Shown here piece after piece: positions 1 through 8,198 of a stretch of DNA of 38,373 bases. Source of the stretch: CAYLNK01 sp964384675 (GTDB taxonomy: Bacteria > Acidobacteriota > Thermoanaerobaculia > UBA5066); NCBI GenBank assembly GCA_964384675.1, contig CAYLNK010000021.1:1-38373 (forward strand). Reading direction: 5' to 3'. Below the pieces are notes generated by a model. It ran no database searches. It was not told the origin of the DNA and saw only the letters and a list, made by a program, of their open reading frames with translations. Positions within the stretch are counted from its first letter, which is position 1, and every line of letters starts with the position of its first letter. The translations under genes and the position numbers were made by a program.

Positions 1-2793
1 GCCGACCACGACGGCGCCGAGGCGAAGGCTCGCGCCGGCCTGGAGCTCGTCGGGCCGGACGGTCCCGACGACCTCAAGTCGCTCCTCTCCTGCACGCTCG
101 GCTCCGTCGCGTTCCAGCGCGGCGACTGGGCCACGGCCGAGGCGCGCTTCCACGACGCGATCGAGGAAGGGAAGCGTTCCCTCCGCTCCGACCTCGTGCG
201 CCGCGCCCGCTCCGCGCTCGCCACCGTCTACTGGAAGACGGGGCGCTGGGAGGAGAGCGAGGTCCTGGAGCGGGAGTGCCTCGTCGACGCGGAGCGCTCG
301 CGGGACCTCTGGGGGATCACCGCCTCGTCGACGAACCTGGCCATCTTCATGTGCGGCCGCGGCGACTTCGCCGCGGCGCGGCCGCACTTCGAGCGCTCCC
401 TGGAGATCCACCGCCGGCTCGGCTCTCCGAACGGGCAGGCGCTCGCCCACCTCAACTGCGGGGAGTGCGACGAGATCCTGGGGCGCTTCGACGAGGCGGA
501 GACGAACTACCGCCTCATGCTCGACCTCCTGGGCGACGACCGCTCCAACAAGAACGTCCTGGAGGCCCGCCTCGCGCTCGGCAACCTGATCCGGAAGCGC
601 GGCGACCTCGACCGCGCCGACAAGCTCCTGGCCGAGACGCTCGACTCCGCCCGCGCCACAGGTGACCGGGACCTCATCGCGGCGACGCTCTACCCGGTCG
701 CGCTGGTGGAGAAGGACCGCGAGCACCTGGACGACGCGCGCCGCCATCTGGACGACGTCATCTCGGAGATGGACGCCTCGGGGACGAAGGACGGGCTCGG
801 CCGCGTGCTCGTCTCCTCGGCCGAGCTGGCGATCCGGATGGGCGACCTCCCCCGCGCCAACGCGGACGCCGCCCGCTGCGTCACGCTCTGCCGGGAGCTG
901 GGCGACCGGTACGACGCGGGGCGCCTGCGCTCGGTGGAGGGGCGCCTCGCCCACGCCGCCAAGAAGACGACGGACGCCGACCGGATGTTCGAGGAGGGGG
1001 TGAAGATCCTCTCCGAGATCGGCGCGCTGTACGACCTGGGCCGGTCGTACTACGAGTGGGGCGTCCGCACCGAGGACCGGCCCAAGGCGACGGCGCGGCT
1101 CGGGACGGCGGCCCGGCTCTTCGAGCGGATCGGCGCCGGCCGCGAGCTGGAGCGGACGCGCGGCGTCCTGGAGCGGATCACGGCCCGCATCGCGTCCGAG
1201 GAGCAGACCGACGCGCCGGGCGAGGGGGTCATCGGCCTCTACGAGGTGTCCCGGATCGTCAACTCCACGAGGGACCTGAACGCCGTGCTCGACGAGACGG
1301 TGGACCTGGCGCTTCGCCGGCTGAACGCCGAGCGCGGCATGGTGCTGCTGGCCGACCCGGTCACCGGCCGCATGTCGGTGCGGGTCGCGCGCAACCTGAA
1401 GACCGGCCGCGAGGACGAGGCCGAGGCGATCTCGCGCTCCGTCGTCGACCGCGTCGTGGCCGAGGGGCGCTCGATCCTGGCCGCCGACGCACGCATCGAC
1501 CCGCGCTTCGTCGGCCGCGAGTCGATCCTCGCCCACTCCATCGTCTCGTTCCTCTGCGTCCCGCTCCGGGTGCGGGATCGCATCAGCGGCGCGATCTACG
1601 TCGACCACCGCCGCGCCACGCGCCTCTTCAGCGAGAACGACCGGGCGTTCCTGGAGGCGTTCGCCGACCTCGCGGCCGTCGCCATCGAGAACGCGCGCCT
1701 CGTCGAGGAGCTCCTGGAGGCGCGCCTCCGGCTCTCCGTCGAGAACGAGAGCCTCAAGGCGAACCTGGCGCGCGGCTCGGGCCTCGACGCGCTCGTCGGG
1801 TCGTCCGAGGCGGCCCGCAAGATCAAGGCGACGATCCCGCGCGCGGCGCAGGGGACGGGCACCGTGCTCATCCGCGGGGAGTCCGGCACCGGGAAGAACC
1901 TCCTGGCGAGGATCCTCCATTCGATCTCGCCGCGGGCGAACGGACCGTTCATCCAGTTCAACTGCGCGGCGCTCCCCGAGACGCTGGCCGAGTCGGAGCT
2001 GTTCGGGCACGAGAAGGGATCGTTCACCGGCGCGGACCGGCGCAAGCCGGGGCGCTTCGAGCTGGCCCAGGGCGGCACGATCTTCCTGGACGAGATCGGG
2101 AAGACGACGCTCGCCATCCAGTCCAAGCTCCTGCGCGTCGTGGAGGACAAGGAGTTCGAGCGGGTCGGCGGCACCCAGACGCTGAAGACCGACGCCAAGA
2201 TCCTGGCCGCCACGAACCTCGACCTCGAGAACGCCATCGTGAGGAACGAGTTCCGCGAGGACCTCTATTACCGGCTCAACGTCGTCCCGATCGAGCTCCC
2301 CCCGCTGCGCAAGCGTCTCGAGGACCTGCCGGCGCTGGTCGAGCACTTCGTGGTGAAGCTCTCGCGCGACCTGGGGACCGACCCGCGGCGCCTGGACGCC
2401 GGAGTCCTGTCGCTCTTCGCCCGCTATCCGTGGCCAGGGAACATCCGCGAGCTGGAGGCGACGCTGCATCGCGCGCTGGTCCTGACCCCGGGCGACGCGC
2501 TCACCGAGCGCGACTTCCCGTGGATCGGCGAGTCGCCGCTCCTGGCCACGGCCGCCGCGGCGCGGCCGGCGTCGGCGCCCGGCGGCACCAGCGTGGAGAT
2601 CCCCGACGCGCCGCTCGACCCGGAGTCGTTCGAGCGGATCCTCGGCTCGGTCGAGAAGGACCTCATCGAGCGGGCCCTGACGCAATCCGGCGGGAAGCTC
2701 CGGGAGGCGTCGCGACGGCTCGGCCTGGCCCGGAACACCCTTCGCTCCAAGATGACGAAGTACGGCCTCCGGGCGCAGGACGAGGCGGTCTGA
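1..2793 (+). CDS. TPR-GAF sigma54-dependent activator, Fis-type HTH (5' end outside window)
   Basis: The frame is open from base 1, so the start lies upstream; GTG at 196 is only an internal candidate. In order: TPR-like helical repeats (about 1-1170), a GAF domain (about 1240-1710), a short coiled linker, a sigma54-interacting AAA+ domain (about 1780-2500) and a C-terminal Fis-type helix-turn-helix (about 2690-2775). Walker A GESGTGK is at 1876, the sigma54-contacting loop reads GSFTGA (2017-2034) instead of GAFTGA, Walker B LDEIG at 2086 is intact, and FREDLYYRLN carries the arginine-finger region. Such proteins bind upstream enhancers and hydrolyse ATP to open sigma54 promoters; GAF and TPR usually sense a ligand or partner. 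In related proteins a Ser/Thr kinase or ATPase module often precedes the TPRs, which cannot be seen here. It converges on the secreted PHP gene, whose small upstream ORF has a sigma54-like promoter; a regulatory link is inference. Confidence 0.93.
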   Translation, partial: ADHDGAEAKARAGLELVGPDGPDDLKSLLSCTLGSVAFQRGDWATAEARFHDAIEEGKRSLRSDLVRRARSALATVYWKTGRWEESEVLERECLVDAERSRDLWGITASSTNLAIFMCGRGDFAAARPHFERSLEIHRRLGSPNGQALAHLNCGECDEILGRFDEAETNYRLMLDLLGDDRSNKNVLEARLALGNLIRKRGDLDRADKLLAETLDSARATGDRDLIAATLYPVALVEKDREHLDDARRHLDDVISEMDASGTKDGLGRVLVSSAELAIRMGDLPRANADAARCVTLCRELGDRYDAGRLRSVEGRLAHAAKKTTDADRMFEEGVKILSEIGALYDLGRSYYEWGVRTEDRPKATARLGTAARLFERIGAGRELERTRGVLERITARIASEEQTDAPGEGVIGLYEVSRIVNSTRDLNAVLDETVDLALRRLNAERGMVLLADPVTGRMSVRVARNLKTGREDEAEAISRSVVDRVVAEGRSILAADARIDPRFVGRESILAHSIVSFLCVPLRVRDRISGAIYVDHRRATRLFSENDRAFLEAFADLAAVAIENARLVEELLEARLRLSVENESLKANLARGSGLDALVGSSEAARKIKATIPRAAQGTGTVLIRGESGTGKNLLARILHSISPRANGPFIQFNCAALPETLAESELFGHEKGSFTGADRRKPGRFELAQGGTIFLDEIGKTTLAIQSKLLRVVEDKEFERVGGTQTLKTDAKILAATNLDLENAIVRNEFREDLYYRLNVVPIELPPLRKRLEDLPALVEHFVVKLSRDLGTDPRRLDAGVLSLFARYPWPGNIRELEATLHRALVLTPGDALTERDFPWIGESPLLATAAAARPASAPGGTSVEIPDAPLDPESFERILGSVEKDLIERALTQSGGKLREASRRLGLARNTLRSKMTKYGLRAQDEAV

Positions 2794-2809
2794 CCGGAGC
2801 GGAAAGGAA

Positions 2810-2835
2810 AAGGGGGAGCCTCGAAGCTCCCCCTT
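2810..2835. terminator. Bidirectional hairpin between convergent genes
   Basis: A perfect 10-bp stem (AAGGGGGAGC / GCTCCCCCTT) with a 6-nt loop lies 17 bp after the activator stop and 25 bp after the stop of the opposing PHP gene. It ends in A/T on both sides, so it can serve as a terminator in both directions. Confidence 0.75.
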
Positions 2836-2859
2836 CCGATCACGCCGCGCCCGAGAGGG

Positions 2860-5630
2860 TCACGGGTTCGTCATGTTGAAGTCGTCGACGAAGAAGTCGG
2901 TCGGATTCGAGCTGTCGTTCGTGGCATGCAGGCGGAGCCGGATGGCCTGCCCCTTGTACCCGTTCAGCGAGAACGTCTTCTGGGCCCACGTCGCGGCGCT
3001 CTTGTTCGAGTACGTCGCGAGCGTGCCGAGGCGCGTCGTGCCGGCCGAGTTGTAGACGTCGACGTAGAGGTAGTCGTAGGCGGTCGTCGTCCCGTCCGTG
3101 GTGACGGTCCGGAGCCAGAACGAGAGGTTCACGTTCCCGGAGACGTTGGGGACCGTGAAGCCCTGGTACAGGTAGTCGTCGGCGCTGTCGTAGCCCGCCA
3201 TCCAGTCCATCCTGGTGCCGCCGTGAGGTGAGACCGACGAGCCGTCGACAGCGGTCCCGGTGCCCGAGATCTGCTCGTACGAGCCGGTCTCGACCCAGGG
3301 GGCCGCGGTGCCCGTCTCGAAGCCGGGGTTGCCGATCGGGCTCACGAAGCCGCTCGACGCGATGGTGACGGTCTTGGTGGTGGAGGTGCCGACGTTGCCG
3401 CAAGCGTCCGTGGCGGTGGCCACGATCGTGTGGGAGGAGCCGGCGGTGAGGGCCGAGGNNNNNNNNNNNNNNNNNNNNNNNNNNNNNNNNNNNNNNNNNN
3501 NNNNNNNNNNNNNNNNNNNNNNNNNNNNNNNNNNNNNNNNNNNNNNNNNNNNNNNNNNCCGTCGATCTTGAGCGTCATGCCGGTGACGGCGACGTTGTCG
3601 GTGCCGGACGCGGACACGGAGACCGTTCCGCTGACGGTCGAGGCGGTCGGCGCGGTGACGGTGGCCGTCGGCGCGGTGGAGTCGGTGCAGGACGAGCCGA
3701 TGGTGACCGTCTTGGTGGAGGACGTACCGACGTTGCCGCAGGCGTCCGTGGCGGTGGCCACGATCGTGTGGGAGGAGCCGGCGGTGAGGGCCGAGGTGTT
3801 CCAGGAGTAGCTGATCGCGCCGCTGGTGGACGAGGCGACCTGGCTGCCGTCGATCTTGAGCGTCATGCCGGTGACGGCGACGTTGTCGGTGCCGGACGCG
3901 GTGACCGAGACCGTGCCGGTGACGGTCGAGGCGGTCGGCGCGGTGACGGTGGCCGTCGGCGCGGTGGTGTCGGAGCAGCCGCCGCTCTTCGAGACCCAGA
4001 TCGGCGAGGACCACATCTCGGCGCCGTTGGAGAGGGTGACGTACGCGTAGAAGTAGTTCGTCCCGGTCGCGGGGAGAGTCGCGGCGCCGGTGTAGCTGCC
4101 CGCGCCCGCGTTCGTCATCGTGACGGCCGTCGGCGAGCCCGTGCCGGCCGCGGGATTGCCCTGGTAGACGGCGACGCTCTGGATCGTGGCGCCGTCCGGA
4201 TCGCTCGCCCAGACGCGCAGGTTGAGGGTGGCCGAGGCCGAGGTGAACGTTTCGCCCATGACGTGGGCGTAGTCGGAGGTGCCGAAGAAGAGCTGCGCGT
4301 TCAGGTCCGAGGAGGCGTAGAAGCGACGGGCCCGGAGCGCGCCCATCACGCTCGCCTTGCTGAGCGAGGACGCCAGGACGACCGTGCGGTTCCGGGTGGA
4401 GTTGCCGTAGTTCCAGCAGTGGTTGTCGGCGTGGGCCTCGGGGCCGATCTTCCAGCCCCGCTGCAGCGCGTAGTTGTACAGGTCCGTGCCGCTCTTCTTC
4501 GGGCCCGCGTACCGGCTGCCGCCGTCGGCGAAGTCCGTGGTCTTGTTGAACGCGGGGCCGGAGATGAGCGCCATGCCGGTCACGAAATTGATGCCCGCGG
4601 CGTTCTGCGAGAAGCTGCCGTAGTCGCTCGTGCCCGGGTGGCAGAACGCGCCGGCGGCGCCGCTCGAGCCCTGGTAGGCGGCGTTGTTGGCGGTGTTCCA
4701 GAGCGCGGCGTAGTCGTACTGGGCGGTCGTCACGTCGGCGTACGCCTCCCAGCTGAAGAGCTTGGTCGTGTCGTACAGCGCGACGTGTCCGCCGTTGTTG
4801 ATGACGCCCCACTCCATCCCGTAGATGCCGACGAAGCTCGAGGTCGTGGCCGACGTCGCGGCCGTGAGGCCATCCTGGTAGCGCTGGCGGACCACGGCCG
4901 TCGTGCAGCTGCCGCAGGCGTCGTCCATCAGGTGGTTGTGCTCGATCACGCAGATCCAGTCGACGTTGCCGCTGGCCTTGGCGTACGCGAACGCGTCCAC
5001 CGGCGTGGCGCCGGCGTGCGGACCGGACTTCGAGCCGGTGCAGCTGGCGTTGGCGATGCCGCCGTCGGAGTAGTTCGTGTGGGCGTGCTGGGCGCCGAAG
5101 AAGAACTGGTACGGAACGCTCGGGTTCGAGGAGGCGGCGAGGGGCTGCCGCACGTCTTCGACCTTCGGCGCCGGCGTCTCGTCGGAGCCCCAGATCCGGA
5201 GGAAGCCGCCCGTCGACTCGTAGCCGGGCACCTCGAAGCGGTAGACGTAGAGGCCCGGCTCGATCGGGTGGCCCTCGGCGTCCTTGCCGTCGAAGTTCAC
5301 CAGGGCGAAGCCGTCGCCCTCGGCGAGGCGCGACACCCCGATCCGGCGATCCACGATCGCGCCGTCGAACGTGGTGATCAGGAGGGTCCAGCGCGCGCCG
5401 GCGGCCGCACCGGTCTCGTCGTTCAGCTGGGCGGCGAGGGCGACGGGGGCGCCGTCACGGGCCCACCAGTCGACCTGGGGCCGCATGGCGACGATCGCGC
5501 GCTCGGGCGTGCAGTCCTCGTGACCAGGATCGCGGTCGTGGTTGCCCTGGGCGGCATGGAGCGAGCCCGCGGTCAGGAGCGACGCGAGGGCGGCGGCGGC
5601 GAATCGGGGGAGGGTCGGATTCCGAAGCAT
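2860..5630 (-). CDS. Secreted PHP-domain (CehA/McbA-like) protein with Ig-like repeats and C-terminal jelly-roll-like domain; contains scaffold gap
   Basis: The protein starts with a Sec signal peptide (hydrophobic core ending near SLHAAQG). An N-terminal beta-rich region follows, then a PHP-type metallohydrolase domain: HAHTNYSDG with H182 and H184, and about 50 residues on VIEHNH, the usual PHP metal-ligand pattern. After a further beta region come Ig-like repeats of 96 residues (288 bp) beginning TAPTATVTAPTAS. The C-terminal domain of about 155 residues (NPGFETG...FFVDDFNM) resembles a carbohydrate-binding jelly roll. The 100 Ns at 3459-3558 fall in the repeats and break the frame: the C-terminal part is read in another frame. 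Replacing them with 50 bp, as the repeat register predicts, makes one ORF of 907 codons. The substrate is unknown; CehA/McbA relatives hydrolyse esters or amides. It is probably exported and co-transcribed with the small gene upstream. Confidence 0.82.
3362..3987 (-). repeat. Tandem 288-bp Ig-domain repeats (two copies visible, one interrupted)
   Basis: Two near-identical copies are seen, 3700-3987 and 3362-3699, the second containing the N run. Anchors: the block starting ccgtcgatcttgagc recurs at 3559 and 3847, and gccgtcggcgcggtgg at 3664 and 3952, both 288 bp apart. The flank left of the gap (3373-3458) matches 3711-3796 almost exactly. Each copy encodes one Ig-like domain. More copies may be collapsed at the gap. 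Confidence 0.9.
3459..3558. other. Scaffold gap of 100 N
   Basis: Exactly 100 Ns, the usual placeholder for a gap of unknown size, placed inside a tandem repeat. From the repeat register the missing DNA should be 50 bp, equivalent to 3797-3846, or 50 plus a multiple of 288 bp. Confidence 0.97.
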
Positions 5631-5684
5631 GTTGACCTCGACGTAATGCGATTCGAAACGGATGAGAGCGGTCGTCGGCGAACG

Positions 5685-5867
5685 TCAGTCGGTGAGGGAG
5701 GTGCGGGGCTTCGGCGGGAGGCTCTTCCCGCGGCGCGCGATCCCCTCGATCCCGAGAGTGCGATCGAGCGTGCCGGGAGGAAGGTCGTTGAGCTCCCGCC
5801 TTGGCCGGCGGCCGAGGGTCCCCGGCCCTGAGGTCGTCCCGGTCGTGTCCCTGTCGCGGTTGCTCAT
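5685..5867 (-). CDS. Small hypothetical protein, 60 aa
   Basis: An ATG at 5867 is preceded by a strong Shine-Dalgarno (AAGGAG at 5879-5874, about 6 nt spacing), and a near-consensus sigma54 promoter lies just upstream. The product is polar and basic, without a signal peptide or membrane segment, rich in Arg, Thr, Pro and Gly, with LPPGTLDRTLGIEG in the middle. I do not recognise the family. It ends 54 bp before the secreted PHP gene and is probably co-transcribed with it. It could be a small regulatory or secreted-peptide-like product, or a translated leader. Support rests on the ribosome-binding site and promoter, not on homology. Confidence 0.5.
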   Translation of the reverse strand: MSNRDRDTTGTTSGPGTLGRRPRRELNDLPPGTLDRTLGIEGIARRGKSLPPKPRTSLTD

Positions 5868-5892
5868 CGAGGCTCCTTCGCGCCGCCGGAAA

Positions 5893-5909
5893 TGCGAGCC
5901 TCGTGCCAG
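5893..5909 (-). promoter_or_regulatory. Sigma54 (-24/-12) promoter
   Basis: Read on the minus strand the site is CTGGCACGAGGCTCGCA. Against the consensus YTGGCACGrNNNTTGCW it differs only in the first half of the -12 box (TCGC for TTGC). GG and GC have correct spacing. The predicted start is near 5882, giving a 15-nt leader that contains the Shine-Dalgarno of the small ORF. Confidence 0.7.
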
Positions 5910-5970
5910 CCGGACTTCGCCACTACTTCACACGTTTTCAATGACTTGCAAGGTCGAGCCGGGTCCGGAG

Positions 5971-6032
5971 CTGACCGCTGGGTCAGATCTTGACCCGGGC
6001 ATGCGAGCCCGCGTCGGCGGTTGACCCGGGTC
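5971..6032. promoter_or_regulatory. Array of GGTCA/TGACC inverted repeats, candidate enhancer (UAS) sites
   Basis: Three linked inverted repeats: CTGACC-GCTG-GGTCAG (5971-5986), GGGTCA-GATCT-TGACCC (5980-5996, sharing a half-site with the first) and GACCCGGGTC (6023-6032). The decamer TTGACCCGGG occurs exactly at 5990-5999 and again at 6021-6030, 31 bp apart, about three helical turns. The array is centred roughly 100-145 bp upstream of the predicted sigma54 start, the usual place for activator binding. It lies between the small ORF and the glucoamylase stop codon, in otherwise gene-free DNA. Confidence 0.5.
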
Positions 6033-6037
6033 CGGAT

Positions 6038-8104
6038 CTAGACCGGTCCGGTCCGGATCGCCTGGGTCGCCTCGCCCGCGTGCCCGATGTGTGCCCGGTC
6101 CCGGTACTTCGGCTCCCGCGTACCGGCGCAGGTCGGGCAGCGGGAGAGGAGCTCGCGCTTCTCGATGAAGTGCTGCACCACGTCGACGACGGTCGCGTGC
6201 GACCAGGTCAGGGGCGAGACGGAGAGCGCCTCCCCGGTCGTCGGGTCGATCTGCTCGGCGAGGACCCCGCTCGGGAGGGCGCGCTCGCGGGTCCACGAGA
6301 GGCGGGGGATCACCTTCTGGTGCAGCTCCTCGTCCGTCCTCGCGAGCGCGATCTCGTGCCGGGCCATCCAGAGCGTGCCGAGGAACCACGGGTTGCCCGG
6401 CACGTCCTGGCTCTTCCGGTGGTAGTAGTCGTTCTCGTAGCGCGCGATGCCGCCGACCCGGGTCTTCACCGCGAGCGACGTCTCGATCGCGGCCATCGTC
6501 GAGAGGATCCGCGGGTCGTCCGCGCCATACCCGCCGAACGCCCAGAGCCCCCAGAGCGCCGAGTCGACCACCGGGTCGACGTCCACGCCGCCGCCTCGGG
6601 GCGTCACGGCGCGCGCGAACCGGTTCAGCTCGGGCCGCCACAGGTACCGGTCGCTCGCGGCGCGGATCTCCGAGAGCGCCGCGGTCCACTTGCGGGCCGA
6701 GACGCGGTCGCCGACTCCCTCCGCGAAGCGGATCGCCGCCTGGAGGCCACCGAGGACCGCCCCCACCGCGAACGCCGAGACGCTGTGGCGCTCCTCCCAC
6801 AGGTCCCAGGAGGGCGCGGGAAGCCCGGTCTCGGCGTCCCGGTAGTCCGCGAGGAAATCGCCGGCCCGTCGCACGATCTTTCCGTAGAGCGGCTTGAAGA
6901 CCTCCACCTCGCGGGAGCGGTCGTAGTACTTCCAGAGCGCCCAGAGGACGAGCGCGGTCTCGTCCTCCTGGATCGGGAGCTGCCGCTCGCCGTTCATCGT
7001 CCAGGGGTGCCATGACGAGGCGAGCCGCCCGTCCGGCGTGAACTTGTGGGGGAAGTAGCCGTCGGGGTGGATCAGCTCGCCGCACAGGACGAAGAAGCGG
7101 CGGGCCGTCTCGCGGTAGCCCGCGCGGTCCAGAGCCTCCGCCACGAGGGCCCCGTCGCGCGGCCAGAGGTAGCTGTAGGTGTCGCGGGCGAACTGGGTGA
7201 TGTCGCTGTCGTTGGCCGCGATGATGGCGCCCCCCTCGTCGATCTGGGTGCGCAGCACGAGGAGCGAGCGCTTGTACAGGTCGACGAGGTCGGGAGGGAG
7301 GTCGCCGAAGTTGAGCTGCTCCTTGTTCACCCAGGCGCGCCAGTACGCCTCGGTGCGGGCGATGAACGACTCGGCGCCGCGCGCGAGGATCTTGTCGTTG
7401 AGCGCGCGGGCGGAGTCCCAGCGCCCCTCCCAGCTCGTGGCGGCGACGATCCAGTAGTCGAGCTTCGCCTCGGCGTTCGGGCCGACCAGGACGGGGACGC
7501 CGATGGTCGAGTCGACCGCCCCCTGCGCGATCGGGTTGCCGCCGAGGGTGCCGTCCTCCGCGTCCTTCCACGTCCCCTCGCGGCCCGGCCCCTTCTGGCC
7601 GCACGCCCACGACGTGACTCCGGCCTTCCCGGCCACCGAGACGTTGATCAGGAAGTAGCGGTCCTGCTTGTAGTGGACGACGGTCCGGTTCGAGGGGTCG
7701 AAGAGCGCCGTGTCGCCGACGTCGTTCTCCTTGATCCGGAAGTCGTGGTGGAAGAAGACGCGGACCTCCCGCGCCCGGTCGGTCCGGTTGACGATCGTCA
7801 GGCGCCGCACGAAGACGGTCTCGTGGAAGTCGACGACGTCCCGGGCCCGGAACGCGAGCCCCAGCTCCGCGCTCTCCCCGCGCAGGTCGGTGGCGAGCGT
7901 CTCCGCCTGATAGCGGCGCTTCAGGCCCCAGGCCGCGGCCGAGACCCAGGAGAACTTCCCCTCGGTGTAGAGGCCCCACCGGAACGGGTAGCCGTTCGCG
8001 TGGTTCTCCTGGCCGACGCGCGGGAAGTAGAGGTCGCGGATCTGGCCGTCGAGGTCGAACGCGACGAGGAGCTTGCCGTTCCCGAGCGGGAGGTCGCGGG
8101 GCAT
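6038..8104 (-). CDS. Glycoside hydrolase family 15 (glucoamylase-like)
   Basis: 688 aa. The ATG at 8104 is chosen because AGGAGG precedes it by about 6 nt; an upstream in-frame start would add 32 residues and lacks such a site. GH15 enzymes release glucose from the non-reducing ends of alpha-glucans by inversion; some relatives act on trehalose. The N-terminal super-sandwich domain (about 1-270) is followed by an (alpha/alpha)6 barrel with YLWPRDGALVAEAL, LPIQEDETALVLWALW and PSWDLWEER, the last carrying the expected catalytic acid Glu. No signal peptide is seen, so it is probably cytoplasmic. The C-terminus has CPTC followed by HIGH, a possible small zinc knuckle. It is divergent from tal and the glucokinase-containing operon, which suggests glycogen or maltodextrin use; exact substrate is unknown. 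Confidence 0.92.
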   Translation of the reverse strand: MPRDLPLGNGKLLVAFDLDGQIRDLYFPRVGQENHANGYPFRWGLYTEGKFSWVSAAAWGLKRRYQAETLATDLRGESAELGLAFRARDVVDFHETVFVRRLTIVNRTDRAREVRVFFHHDFRIKENDVGDTALFDPSNRTVVHYKQDRYFLINVSVAGKAGVTSWACGQKGPGREGTWKDAEDGTLGGNPIAQGAVDSTIGVPVLVGPNAEAKLDYWIVAATSWEGRWDSARALNDKILARGAESFIARTEAYWRAWVNKEQLNFGDLPPDLVDLYKRSLLVLRTQIDEGGAIIAANDSDITQFARDTYSYLWPRDGALVAEALDRAGYRETARRFFVLCGELIHPDGYFPHKFTPDGRLASSWHPWTMNGERQLPIQEDETALVLWALWKYYDRSREVEVFKPLYGKIVRRAGDFLADYRDAETGLPAPSWDLWEERHSVSAFAVGAVLGGLQAAIRFAEGVGDRVSARKWTAALSEIRAASDRYLWRPELNRFARAVTPRGGGVDVDPVVDSALWGLWAFGGYGADDPRILSTMAAIETSLAVKTRVGGIARYENDYYHRKSQDVPGNPWFLGTLWMARHEIALARTDEELHQKVIPRLSWTRERALPSGVLAEQIDPTTGEALSVSPLTWSHATVVDVVQHFIEKRELLSRCPTCAGTREPKYRDRAHIGHAGEATQAIRTGPV

Positions 8105-8142
8105 CGGTTCCTCCTGTCTTCCGGGGCGCTGGTGATCCGGGA

Positions 8143-8163
8143 ATGATAGGCGTCCGTTATAGG
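8143..8163. promoter_or_regulatory. Divergent promoter region between GH15 gene and tal
   Basis: The 94-bp spacer is locally AT-richer than its surroundings. On the minus strand TATCAT (8148-8143) is a good -10 about 38 nt from the GH15 start. On the plus strand TATAGG (8158-8163) is a weaker -10 for tal. No convincing -35 is visible on either strand. Confidence 0.35.
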
Positions 8164-8198
8164 ATTCAGAGGAAAGTCCCAGCTCCGAGGAGGCCCCC

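Noticed and set aside
3362..3987. CRISPR or minisatellite
   Set aside because: The repeat encodes an Ig-like domain in frame with a 288-bp period; there are no short repeats with unique spacers.
2860..5630. Frameshifted pseudogene
   Set aside because: The frame break coincides with the 100-N placeholder, and the predicted 50-bp fill restores one continuous frame.
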